A stretch of DNA of 64,000 nt. It comes from Diogma glabrata. Its lineage: Eukaryota > Arthropoda > Insecta > Diptera > Cylindrotomidae. Below, piece by piece: positions 44,152 through 54,709 of this stretch. Below the pieces are notes generated by a model. It was not told the origin of the DNA, ran no database searches, and saw nothing but the letters and a program-made list of their open reading frames with translations. Both the position numbers and the translations under genes were made by a program. Where the stretch lies: positions 47,820,485 through 47,884,484 of the forward strand of contig OY856187.1 of NCBI GenBank assembly GCA_963693315.1, given 5' to 3'. Numbering within the stretch: the stretch's first letter is position 1; every line of letters starts with the position of its first letter.

Positions 44152-45337
44152 TGTTAATTATTTCTTATTTTTATTTTATTTAGTCCAAGTTTTGGCATTA
44201 TTGATGATTTTTCCAATGGTATCATAAAACTCTTTGTCACATAGGCTCTTATGAAGGTATGGATCCAAGTTTGGATTCGAAAACTAACTTCACCCATACC
44301 TGCTTTAGATCACTTGTCATATTTCAAATAGAATAATTTTTGAGCAACATAATAAGTATTTCACCAATTACTGCTAACAAAAAACATCTGGAAATTCTTG
44401 AGTAAAGAGGAGATGCAAGATAAAAATTTAAATTATATGCTTTAAGGTTAATAAGCAAGATCCCTCACAACTGTAAGTTTGAAAATGCTGTTTTCGATTC
44501 TACAATAAATTTGTACTTATAAGTACAAAATATTAAACAATTAAATAGATCCAGTCTACAGTTAATTATTACAGTTAAGTATATTATAATTAACTTTTTA
44601 AAAAGTTATTAAAAATTCGTGAAGAATGAGAAAATTTTTTGCACAAAAAAATTTTAAGTTAAGTACCCGAGCAGAAATTTGTCAGGGCTCAAGTAAGGCC
44701 CTGATCAGGTTTGCCCTAACCCGGATCAGGCATTGGTAGGACAGCCTGATTGGGCCCTGATCATGAGTGTAACGCTTTTGCCCTATCAGGTCCTGATTGG
44801 GATTACCGGATCAGACCCTGATTGGGATAATCGGATCAGGCCCTGATTGGGATATCCGGACCAGACCCTGATATATATTTATATATTATATACATAAATT
44901 AATCAAATTAAAATAAAAAAATTACAATGGAAAAAATTAAAACATACATACCACCTTAATGACTATTATTATAGTCTTTCAGCCGAGAAGCTATAACTAA
45001 AATATACATGAAACGATTTTAACTATATATTTCTAAAATGGATAATACTCTAATGAATTTTAAGCAATTGAAATTTCAGCTAGGGGTCAAATACGAGAAA
45101 CCTGATCCGGGCCGGATGTATTCAAATAAGGTTAACCCTAAAAGGGTATTCTAAATCAGGCCCTAAACAGGCCCACATCAAATAGTGGATTATAGAGATT
45201 GCCCTAATAGAGATTGCCCTTGTAGGACTGACCAGGTCCTGATCACGACCTGACTGTATTCAGGTTTTCCCTAACTAATTTCTGCTCGGGTAAATGTACT
45301 ATTATGACGTCGATAATATAATCAAAATAATAATTCA
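44152..45337. mobile_element. Insert E within element A1, nature unresolved
   Basis: A2 reads CAGTAAGTTATACCATT without interruption at 48415-48431. In A1 this is split after CAGTAAGTT (44151) and resumes at GTTATACCATT (45338), so about 1.2 kb was inserted here. It starts TGTTAATTATT and ends AATAATTCA. A TG...CA LTR-like fragment with a 3-4 bp TSD is possible. B1 is nested inside; the remainder is AT-rich, including text at 44300-44600 with no coding signal. Confidence 0.5.
44666..45290. mobile_element. Element B1: GATC-rich TIR element, 625 bp
   Basis: CCCGAGCAGAAATT and the complement of AATTTCTGCTCGGG end the element; the TIR continues imperfectly into GTTAGGG. A TA duplication flanks it (44664-44665, 45291-45292). 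Internal CCTGATTGGGATWAYCGGATC units repeat three times near the left. B2 at 47760-48368 is a close copy. Non-coding. Confidence 0.82.
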
Positions 45338-45469
45338 GTTATACCATTAATAACGAATTTATTGTTTAATGAGCAATATATTATATACAGAATGGATCAG
45401 GTAAAAAACTAAATTTTGTATTATTATCCAGTTCAGGACATCGGATAAGATGAGTTTTTTCGATCAGAA

Positions 45470-45690
45470 ACTGATCGTATGACTGGATCAACGGATAAAG
45501 TACTGCACGCTGATCAGTAACTGATCAGATAGCCTGATCAACGGATAAAGTACTGCACGCTGATCAGTAACTGATCAGATAGCCGGATCAAGGGAAACGG
45601 TACTGTACGCTGATCAGGAACTGATCAGATAACCGGATCAAGGGAAACGGTACTGTACGCTGATCAGGAACTGATCAGATGGCCGTATTA
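45470..45690 (+). repeat. 50-bp subterminal repeats of element A1, four units plus partial
   Basis: Units start ACTGATCAGATAGCCKGATC, continue with RGTACTGYACGCTGATCAGG-like text and total 50 bases. The matching A2 array spans about 48539-48740, with one unit shortened by 13 bases. Each unit has three GATC tetramers within TGATCA or GGATCA contexts. Confidence 0.85.
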
Positions 45691-45750
45691 CGGAAAATCT
45701 GATCCGGATCTGATCATAATCCGGGTTCCTTGAACTAATTTCCAGTCGGG

Positions 45751-46545
45751 GAACATTCCTCAAATCATAAAAACAATATTTTTACGTTAAAGTACGCACA
45801 AAAACAAAAAAATCTGTGTGCTGCATTTTTATGTGCCCCTCTTATTGGGTTTCGCAATAGAAGCACAAAAAGTAAGAGATGGTTCGAAAACTTTTTTAAA
45901 AATCTAGATTTTTAACTAGCGCATCTTTAATTTTAGTTGAAAACCACCCAAAATCAAGGTTTCTCGAAGAATTCAATGTGTATATATGATCAAGGTACAT
46001 ACACAGTGATGTGATCAAGGAATATGCAACCGGCTGGATTTTGGCAACTACAGTTTTGTTTTATTTCAGCAAATTTTTTTAAAAATTTGCTATTTACTTT
46101 TTAATTTACTTTTATTTTCTCTATTCTATTATAAAATATTGGCCTATGTCATATTTTGTCAGTGATAGGATTTTTTGTTTAGTTGTCCATTCTTTAACCA
46201 AAAATATAAAAAAACAAAAAAAGAAAGATTCACGTCCATCAACATCTTTGAACGTATGTTGTTATTGTGACACATATTGTAATTCCTACTGCACAACACA
46301 TTTTATTAAACAAAAAAAAGATAATGGTACCTCGTTAACTGGATTCGACACTTCTAGACATAAAAAAAATGCCCAAAATTTTTAATTTTTCTATGTCTTA
46401 TTAAAAATTCTTTTGTTTTTCGGCTATAACTTTTGGAACATGACTCCAAATGACTTGAAATTTTACGGATATTCAATTTTTGACATGTTCTTTCAAAAAC
46501 ATATATGCTTTTTCATGTGCTCCTTAAGGGAAAATAATGGTAATT
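45751..46545. repeat. Family Y, rest of unit 2 and unit 3, with an X copy inserted
   Basis: 45753-45965 completes Y unit 2. About 46005-46318 is a plus-strand X copy (GCAAATTTTTTTAAAAATTT, CCTATGTCATATTTTGTC, TTGTGACACATATTGTAATT). 46319-46545 is Y unit 3, starting GATAATGGTACCTCGTTAAC and ending where similarity stops after GGGAAAATAATGG. Confidence 0.65.
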
Positions 46546-47134
46546 TTTGGATCTCGATTTTTGCCGCGTACGTCTTTAAGAGTTCGTATCTCCTCATAGA
46601 CGTGGTATGAAGGTCTGAAATTGTACTTGCATTTAGATGAAAGTGTTGCAAAATACATACTAAACTTTCAAGCGAACTTTCACTAGAACTGTAAGACTGT
46701 CAACGGGGCGATTTTCCACGACAAAATGAAATTTAATGCGTATTTAATACGAATTTGCCACCAAATGCCCAATAACTTTTGGAACATACAATAAAAAATG
46801 AGGATCAAACTTTTATTCATTTTTAGGGTTGATGAGGAGACTATACCTAAAATTTCATGGGTGTGCCCCACAATTGAGAGATTTTCATTTTTATCCTCAA
46901 AATTTAAAAGTTCTAGAGATTTGCTCATATCCCTCATCGACCACACTAATGTCATATTTTTGATTCCGAAAAATTCATGATCCTCAATTCACAAATATAG
47001 TTTTCTTTAGCCAATATTGGTCCGCCATTTTTAATAAAAAAATAAGTGGTGGCAAACAATATAAAAGCAAAATGAATGTTATTGATTCATATTATTTACT
47101 TTTCTATAAATATGTTTATTAAAAATGACGTAGT
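46546..47134. other. Unrecognised non-coding stretch
   Basis: Similarity to Y ends here. The sequence is less AT-biased around 46670-46960 and keeps an 80-90 codon open frame on the minus strand, but with no motif I can name. It could be a diverged extension of family Y. Confidence 0.3.
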
Positions 47135-47372
47135 TTTAATGGCGATGGCAAAAAGCGCGTCAAAAAAACTTGGCTTTCTCAATAGATAAAAAATATTTCA
47201 CTTCGTACCAATCACTTCACACTTATAAGTCCTATATTTGTCCTTGTATGGAGTATTGTTGTCAAGTTTGGGGCGCTGCATCTGTTTCCATGTGTTGGAC
47301 TCTGTCCAAAAGCATGCTATGCGAATTGTGAGTGATCGAAATTTAACATCAAATCTTGATACCCTACAACAT
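47135..47372 (+). pseudogene. Non-LTR reverse transcriptase C-terminal remnant, upstream half
   Basis: The plus strand reads AMAKSASKKLGFLNR, a stop, then after a shift SLHTYKSYICPCMEYCCQVW and GAASVS. It continues, after another shift, as QKHAMRIVSDRNLTSNLDTL. These are thumb and connection motifs of jockey/CR1-type elements. The frame is cut by element A2 between LDTLQ and HRRTLL and resumes at 48812. Confidence 0.7.
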
Positions 47373-48809
47373 CCCGACTAGAAATTAGAACAGTATAGGG
47401 TCCGATCCGGATCAGGATTGCTTGAAGACTGATCAGGGATGAATCAGACCTCCTGATCCGGACATGATTAAAAATCGGCACGCCATATATGATCCGTACA
47501 GGATACGTTTAAATGATCCATGCCGGATCCATTTCAAAGGTCCATTCCGAATCCATTTCAAAGATCCATTCCGGATCCATTTAAAAGATCTATTCCGGGA
47601 AGATCCATGCCGGATCCATTTAACAGTTTCATGTCCGGTCTGGTCAAGAGATCCATACCAGATCCGTTCAAAGGTTTAGAATTAATTTTGTTCTTAAATA
47701 TTAATTTGACATTAAATAAATGAAAAAAATATTACCATTTTTCCTTAATTTTATTCATACTCGAGCAGAAATTTGTTAGGGCTCAAGTAAGGCCCTGATC
47801 AGGTTTGCCCTAACCTGGATCAGGCATTGGTAGGGCTGCCTGATTGGGCCCTGATCATGAGTGTAACGCTTTTGCTCTATCAGGTCCTGATTGGGATTAC
47901 CGGATCAGACCCTGATTGGGATAATCGGATCAGGCCCAGATTGGGATATCCTGACCAGACCCTGATATATATTTATATATTATATACATAAATTAATCAA
48001 ATTAAAATAAAAACATTACAATGGAAAAAATTAAAACATACATACCACCTTAATGAATATTATTATAGTCGTTCAGCTGAGAAGCTACAACTAAAATGTA
48101 CATGAAACGATTTTAGCTATATATTTCTAAAATGGATAATACTCTAGTGAATTTGAACCCATTTAAATTTCAGCTAGGGGTCAAATACGAAAAACCTGAT
48201 CAGGGCCGGATATATTCAAATAAGGTTAACCCTAAAAGGGTATTCTAAATCAGGCCCGGAACAGGCCCACATCAGATTGCCCTAATAAGAATTTTCCTTG
48301 TAGGACTGACCAGGCCCTGATCAAGCCCTGACTGTATTCAGGTTTTCCCTAACTAATTTCTGCTCGGGTAATTTCAAGTACACTTCAAATGCTTATATAT
48401 TTAAACAGTAAGTTATACCATTAATAACGAATTTATTGTTTAATGAGCAATATTATATAAAAAATGGATCAGGTAAAAAACTAAATTTTGTATTATTATC
48501 CAGATCAGGACATCGGATAAGATGAGTTTTCTCGATCAGACACTGATCGTATGACTGGATCAACGAATAAAGTACTGCACGCTGATCAGTAAGTGATCAA
48601 CGGATAAAGTACTGCACGCTGATCAGTAACTGATCAGATAGCCGGATCAAGGGAAACGGTACTGTACGCTGATCAGGAACTGATCAGATGGCCGGATCAA
48701 GGGAAACGGTACTGTACGCTGATCAGGAACTGATCAGATGGCCGTATTACGGAAAATCTGAACCGGATCTGATCATAATCCGGGTTCCCTGAACTAATTT
48801 CCAGTCGGG
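47373..48809. mobile_element. Element A2: GATC-rich TIR element carrying B2
   Basis: CCCGACTAGAAATTAG at 47373 and the complement of CCCGACTGGAAATTAG ending at 48809 are the TIRs; flanking AT (47371-47372, 48810-48811) is a 2-bp TSD. Removing A2 with one AT rejoins the interrupted retrotransposon reading LDTLQHRRTLL, confirming both ends. Without B2 it is about 826 bp. It carries the same 24-bp and 50-bp subterminal arrays as A1. No coding capacity. Confidence 0.85.
47760..48368. mobile_element. Element B2 nested in A2, 609 bp
   Basis: Ends CTCGAGCAGAAATTTG and the complement of CTAACTAATTTCTGCTCGGG. TA at 47758-47759 and 48369-48370 is the TSD. A1 has the uninterrupted site TTCATAATTTCAAG at about 39112-39125, so the insertion boundaries are exact. 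Most of its length matches B1 with scattered differences and a short deletion near 48275. Confidence 0.87.
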
Positions 48810-48811
48810 AT

Positions 48812-48990
48812 CGTCGCACTCTGCTCGAATGAAATCAGATCAATCATGCCTCAACTATATGCTTTCCCCGTTTTACACGTCAATCGGTTTATGCAAACAG
48901 TCAAACTGTTGAATCACTCACTGTAATAGTGACAGAATGCAGAGAAGTTTCTTTGTCCGTACATCGTAAAAAATTTTTTTTTTTTTATCC
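48812..48990 (+). pseudogene. Non-LTR reverse transcriptase C-terminal remnant, downstream half
   Basis: Continues the gene interrupted by A2: HRRTLLE, a stop, and after shifts a segment resembling the late C-terminus (DRMQRSFFVRTS). It dissolves into a T-run near 48975. Together with 47135-47372 it gives roughly 140 codons of the end of a dead element. Confidence 0.55.
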
Positions 48991-49089
48991 TAAGTTAGGC
49001 ATGTTTAGTGTTAATTATAATAAATTATTAATTAACGTCTCTGAATATCCGAAGATACCATGCCAACTAGGGACTGAGATTAAGTATTG

Positions 49090-50525
49090 AATAAATTAAG
49101 TTTCTTTTAGAAATTTATGGACGCTAACTTTAAAATTTTGAGGATTAAAGCTATCAGGAAAAACCCATGAAGGTAACGCATTCCAGAGATAAGAGACTCT
49201 GTTGAAAAAATCACGCTGGAAGGCTACAGTTCTGCATCTTTTTATATGAACCGTAAAAGGATGGGCTACAACATTTGCTCTGATGTTACGCAATGGGATT
49301 GCTACTTCAGGTAAAATTGATTTAATCTCTTCAGAAGTTCGTCCATCCATAATGTATTTGTAGAAAATTGTCAAATCAGCAACATTTCGTCTGCTGTAAA
49401 GAATCAAGCTCATTAGTAAGAGTTAAGTTGCCAATCAGTTTAACTGCTCTGCGCTGAACAGAATCAAGACACTTCAAATTACTACAATAAGCTCCACCCC
49501 ATATGTGAGAGCAGTACTCCATGCAGGGACGTATGAATGATTTGTAAATTAAAAGAAGCTGTTCGCTATTAAAAAACTTACGATATCGTCCCAAAAAGCC
49601 CAATTTTTGAACAGCGCTCTTAGCTAGGTTAAAAATATGAGAATTCCATTTCAAATCATTTTCAACTTCTACTCCTAGAAGTCTAATAGATTCTTTCACT
49701 ACAAGATCTTTAGAGTCGAACTTTACTAGAAACGGATTAGGTGTGGATTATCTAGAAAAATGACAAGCCTGTGTTTTGCTCGTATTGAATTCAACACTAT
49801 TAGCGAGCCCCCAATCCAAAACAGTTTTAAGGTCATGGTTTGAAGAATCTATCAAATTTGATCTACAGTTGTTAAGCGCTAACGGTGAATATAATTTAGG
49901 GTTTTCATGAGACGCATGAAGAGTGCTATCATCAGCAAAACTATGAATAGGACTAACTGTAGAATTCAAGAAATCATTAATATAAATAAGAAAGAGAGTT
50001 GGTAACAAAGCAGAACCCTGAGGAACTCCTGCATTAGTTGAAAAGACATCCGATGAAACACCATCAACATTGACCCGAAATTTCCGCTCGGAAATAAAGC
50101 TTTGTATCCAAGATATAAGTTGCTCATCCAAACCATTACATCTTAATTTGCAAATAAGATTGTTCTGCCAAACTTTATAAAATGCTTTGGATATATCAAG
50201 AGCAATACCGAAAGTCTCACCATGATTTTTAAGCGATTTGTTCCACACATGAGTGACAAAAGAAAGCAAATCTCCCGTCGCTCTTCCTTTTCGAAACCCG
50301 TATTGTCTTTCATTAAGTAGTTTGGAAGACTCTAAGAAGCTCATTATATTAAAATTATATTAAAAAAATAAAAATAAAATAAAATATTAAAATTAATATA
50401 TTTCTCAAAAATTTTAGAAACAACTGATAAAATTGAAATAGGTCTGTAATTTGTTGGATCAGTCTTATTACCCTTTTTTGGAACCGGTTGTACGCTTGCA
50501 ATTTTCCATATTTCAGGAAAAATGG
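49090..50525 (-). pseudogene. Jockey/CR1-type reverse transcriptase, 5'-truncated
   Basis: Minus strand from about 50525: HSIFPEIWKIASVQPVPKKG, NYRPISILSVVSKIFEK, a small AT-rich insertion (about 50345-50400), then SKLLNERQYGFRKGRATGDL, LDISKAFYKVW, AGVPQGSALLPTLFLIYIND and the catalytic FADD (49948-49937 region). The frame 50344-49748 ends after CHFSR. The next frame carries the thumb (ESIRLLGVEVENDLKWNSHI, PCMEYCSHIWGG), and a third ends LWNALPSWVFPDSFNPQNF to a stop near 49096. Two or three frameshifts break the gene. The endonuclease is missing. A second scrap on the opposite strand abuts it at 50522. Confidence 0.85.
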
Positions 50526-50700
50526 AATGATTTGCCCGAATCAATAGTCTCGGGGGCGTTCAATCCTCAAAGGTTTAAAAAAACGTTCAACACCTCAGAG
50601 CGCATGTTGTTGTGGGACTTTTGTCTTAAAAGGTATCCATGTGTTGTTGTGACACATATTGTAATTCCTTTTTATAAAACAACATTTTTTATTTTAAAAA
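50522..50700 (+). pseudogene. Opposite-strand RT C-terminal scrap plus family X 3' segment
   Basis: The plus strand encodes EKWNDLPESIVSGAFNPQRF, the last conserved block before the stop in jockey/CR1-type proteins. It runs straight into the X-type segment CGCATGTTGTTGTGGGAC, TGTGTTGTTGTGACACATAT, TTGTAATTCC. This links family X 3' ends to the 3' end of a non-LTR retrotransposon. The junction with the head-to-head minus-strand remnant is at about 50522. Confidence 0.6.
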
Positions 50701-50830
50701 AATTGTGTTTATTGAGTTTTGTTTATTTATTTTTCATTTCATTTAATTAATCATTGAATATTTTAGTATCAATTTATTATTCGATCTTTATTTTAATTTG
50801 ATTTTAATATTATTTTTCTCTGAACCGATA

Positions 50831-51118
50831 AATTTTTTCATTTTGTTCTTCCAAGTGTTAATATCATACTTATTAACTAATCGAATAACTATAATTATTA
50901 TAATTAAATATCAGATATTTGTAATTTAATTTTCGATATAAAAATAGCAAAACGTATTTTATAGTTTCAATTATATAATTGAAACTATAAAATACGTTTT
51001 GCTATTTTTATATCGAAAATTAAATTACAAATAACTGATATTTAATTATAATAATTATAGTTATTCGATTAGTTAATAAGTGTGATATTAGCACTTGGAA
51101 GAACAAAATGAAAAAATT
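50831..51118. repeat. Near-perfect 288-bp palindrome
   Basis: AATTTTTTCATTTTGTTCTT at 50831 pairs with AAGAACAAAATGAAAAAATT ending 51118, and pairing continues to the centre at CAATTATATAATTG (about 50968-50981). Arms of about 144 bases show only about three mismatches and essentially no loop. Very AT-rich, non-coding. A transcript would form a long double-stranded RNA hairpin; the DNA could extrude a cruciform. Confidence 0.9.
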
Positions 51119-52499
51119 ATATAATATTACCTCAACTTTATTGAGTTAAATGAGAATGCAATATTGAGCTAAATGAAAACTGGAGCAAAAATTCTTCAAA
51201 TTTGCATTTTGTTTTGTAATTTTCAGATTTTAATAAAGTTTTAGTTATTTTCTAATGTGTTTTTTTTTCAAAACCCAAAGTTCAGTGTTGGAGTAGGTGA
51301 TGAAGGTAGAGGTAGACATAGCTAAAACCAATTTATACCAAATTTCGTGGTTGTGTTTAACCAAACAGATCCGTTTTGACGACTTTAAAAGGACAAGTGA
51401 ATGCTAAAAATGTATCTAGCCTGGTAGTGAGAGGATTGAATTTTTTAAATTTAACAGCTATCAATTAAATTTTGTAATTTGGGTTATAATCATGCGCGTT
51501 TATTGTTTAAACTCTAAATCACTACAAGGATATGGATAAATTGTGTAAATTCCATTCGTTGAATACACTAAATTCACCAACAAATAGTTATAAATTTTTA
51601 AAGAATATCAACAAATCAAGGGCATAATTTAACAAGAATAATTGCAGAATGTGTAGTTTTTTTTATTTTAATCAATTAAAATTTACTTCTTTTTTTAACG
51701 GTCAAATGTAAAAGTGAGTGTTAACCAAAATCGGTAGTTTAACTTAAACTTCGTAAAAACGAAATAATATTATTACGATTTCTATGATTGTCTCCAATCC
51801 CGACCTTCATTGATACAGATTTTGTTCGTAAATTTGACTGTATTTTAACTATTTTTATCTGATGATCAACCAACGTATCCGATGATATTGCAATATAGTA
51901 TCAAATTTGTATTAAGAAGGTTGGTAGTTAATATTTTTTCTAACGATTTATTTTATCATTGATAAAGAGAAGGCTTTTGAGATTGTGCTTAGAAGATTGA
52001 ATTCAATTTGGATGGTAGTTAAATTTTATGTGACACAAATTCATGTTTTCATTCAAATATTCAATAGGAAAAGTTTGCGAAACCTTGATTATGGTGATAA
52101 ATTAAAAGTTTTCGGAAACTACGCTTTAGTACTATAATAAGGTTATCATCTAAAAACATTTTCAAAAAAAGCAGAAAGCATGACTTAAACGCTCAAAAAT
52201 TTTCCTATCCCAAATTCTACTTTTTAATTTTTAAACTTTTCTGGATCCAACTCCGAATTTATCTTCCCTTTTTTGCAATTTATTTTTAGAACAAGGTGGT
52301 GAAGTCCGCGTATCTGGCTTTTTCCCATTATACATATGCTTTTTGGTTTGAATTTTAGATTTTCTTGACGTCATTAAGATTTATTTTTACTTCACCACAA
52401 TTTTAAATTGTGTGAAGTAATGCAATCTATCGTGAAAAAATAAATCTTGCATACCCCAAATTTTGTTTTTTCTTTTGTTTTGGACCATCCTCTATCTAA
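51119..52499. other. AT-rich DNA, nothing recognised
   Basis: No coding similarity. A small hairpin (CTTCACCACAATTTTAAATT with GTGTGAAG) lies at about 52391-52418; GGTGAAGT text there resembles the ends of the Z arrays at 33000 and 54625. Confidence 0.4.
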
Positions 52500-54660
52500 A
52501 TAGCCAATAAAAATTTTGGTGTACGTCTGTGTGTGCGTTTTGTACTTTCTGCATAGGATCTTGATGAAACTTTGGCAAATGATACAGTTTCACTTGAAAA
52601 TAGAAGATCTGGATTCATTTCAAATTTGGAAAAAATGGCGGCGGGTCTCCCGAACACCTCTAAGTTTAAATCTTGAATAACTTCTAATCCCGGACTATGA
52701 TCTTACTGAAACTTAGTATATAAAGTTTTAGTACAGTTTCCAATATTTCTGCATACCAACTTCCGGTTTGTCACTTCCGATTAAAAAGTTTTTTTTCCAG
52801 GTGTTTATCCCTACTGTAGCCTACAATTACCGATCGATTTTCATGAAACGTTGGTAAAAGCTTTCAAGTAACATGAGAAAGATTTTATCAGCTTTTGGAG
52901 TACATTGGATAAAGGGTTTGGGGGTCCACCATACAACAACAGGTGGTTTTTTCCACAATGTTTTTATGTTTGTTGGGAGCATAAAACATTCGTTCGTGAA
53001 TGAATTTTGATGACACTTTGGAAAAAGATGCAAACATGTATGACAAGGAACTGGTCAGTTTTTAAGCGATAGTGAACAAAATGGTGTCCCTTGAGCACCT
53101 GTTTTTTTTGAAAGCTCTATAACATGTGTACCTGATAATCGAATTGAATGAAACTTGGTACATGAGTATGTAGTACGGTTTAAAATAGTTCTGCATTCCA
53201 ACTTCCGGTTTTTCACTTCCGGTAAATTTTTTTTTTGTACTTTTTTGAAGTTTTTTCAGTGTCTTTATGCACACTACAGCCTACAATAATGAAGTGATTA
53301 TGATGAAACTCATGAAAAAGGTTCCAATTAGTGTGAGAAGATAGTTATCATCTTTTGGGACACATTGATCAAAGTGGCGGGGGTCTACCATACAACTGCT
53401 GACTTTTCACACTTTGTTTTTAAAGTTTGTTGGGAGCATACAGACTTCATTCATTAATTTATTTTAATGACACTTTGAAAATAGATGGAGACTTAAATAA
53501 CAAAGACCTGATTAGTTTTTGGACAATATTGGAATAAGTGGTGGGGGTCCTCCCGAACACCTGTTTACTGTGTCACCATTGTTCCAATGTTTGTTGGGAG
53601 CACACAGCATTCGTTCGTGAGCGAATTTTGATGACGCTTTGGAAAAAAATGCAAACATTTATGGCAAGGAACTGATTAGTTTTTGAGCGATAGTGAACAA
53701 AGTGGGGGGGAGGGTCCCATACAACTGTTTATTGAAAGCTCAATAACATCTGTACCTGATAATCGAAATGGATGAAACTTAGTACGTGAGCATTTAGTAC
53801 GGTTCACAACAGTTCTGCATCCCAACTTCCAGTTTTTCACTTTCGGTAAAAAAATTTTTTTTGTGAATTTTCAATTTTTTCAGTGTGTTTATGCACACTA
53901 CAGCCTACAATAATGAAGTGATTATGATGAAACTTATGGAAAAGGTTCCAATTAGTGTGAGAAGATAATTATCATCTTTTGGGACACATTGATCAAAGTG
54001 GCGGGGGTCTACCATACAACTGCTGACTTTCCACACTTTGTTTTTAAAGTTTGTTGGGAGCATACAGACTTCATTCATTAATCAATTTTAATGACACTTT
54101 GAAAAAAGATAAAGACTTAAATGACAAAGAACTGATTAGTTTTTGGACAATATTGGGATAAGTGGTGGGGTCCTCCCGAACACCTGTTTATTGTTTCAAT
54201 GTTTGTTGGAAGCATACAACATACGTTCGTTAAGTAGTTTTGATGACACATCGCAAAAAGATGCAAATATGTATGGCAAGGAACTGATTAGTTTTTTTAG
54301 TGATAGTAAACAAAGTGGTAGGAAGTCCTCCGAGCACCTGTTATTATGGAAGCTCAATAACATCTGTATCTGATAATCGAATTGGATAAATCTTGGTACA
54401 TAAACATTTAGTACGGTTCACAACAGTTCTGCATCCTAACTTCCGGTTAAATTTTTTTTTTACTTTTTCTCGTACAACATAATTTATGTTTGTTGGGATA
54501 CTACTGCTTTCTTTAATATTTTTATAATTAGAACTACGAAGTCTATAACATTGGTTAGCTTTTAATTAAAGTGTTTGATGGATATTAGCTCATTGTATAT
54601 CCAGAACACTGTTTCCAGAGCTATGGTGAAGTCATGCATCAGCGTCGCAATATTTTTTTC
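52500..54660. repeat. Family Z tandem array, longer copy
   Basis: Landmarks repeat every 600-630 bases: CAACTTCCGG at 52768, 53199, 53821 and 54438; ACATTCGTTCGTGA-like text at 52987, 53617 and 54222; AGTGTSTTTATGCACACTAC at 53257 and 53878. Within each period, three diverged sub-monomers of about 150-200 bases share GTTTGTTGGGAGCATACA, TTTTGATGACACTTTG, AAGGAACTGATTAGTTTTT and GTGGGGG. It ends near GGTGAAGTCATGCATCAGC (54625). No protein frame persists. Confidence 0.8.
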
Positions 54661-54709
54661 TTTGGATTTTGTTTTGCTTCAGTTGGACCAAACGATGTTC
54701 AAAGCAGAC

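Larger units (their letters stand above)
38721..45750. mobile_element. Element A1: GATC-rich TIR element with nested insertions
   Basis: CCCGACTAGAAATTAG at 38721 and the complement of CCCGACTGGAAATTAG ending at 45750 are the TIRs. The flanking GA at 38719-38720 and 45751-45752 is a 2-bp TSD. The uninterrupted order GGAACATTCCTCAAATC at 37605 shows the empty site. Its own DNA is about 38721-39153, 44143-44151 and 45338-45750 (around 0.85 kb); the rest is nested element C (39154-44142, carrying a retrotransposon) and insert E (44152-45337, carrying B1). Direct 24-bp repeats near the left end and 50-bp repeats near the right end are rich in GATC. No protein. Superfamily not assigned. Confidence 0.75.
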
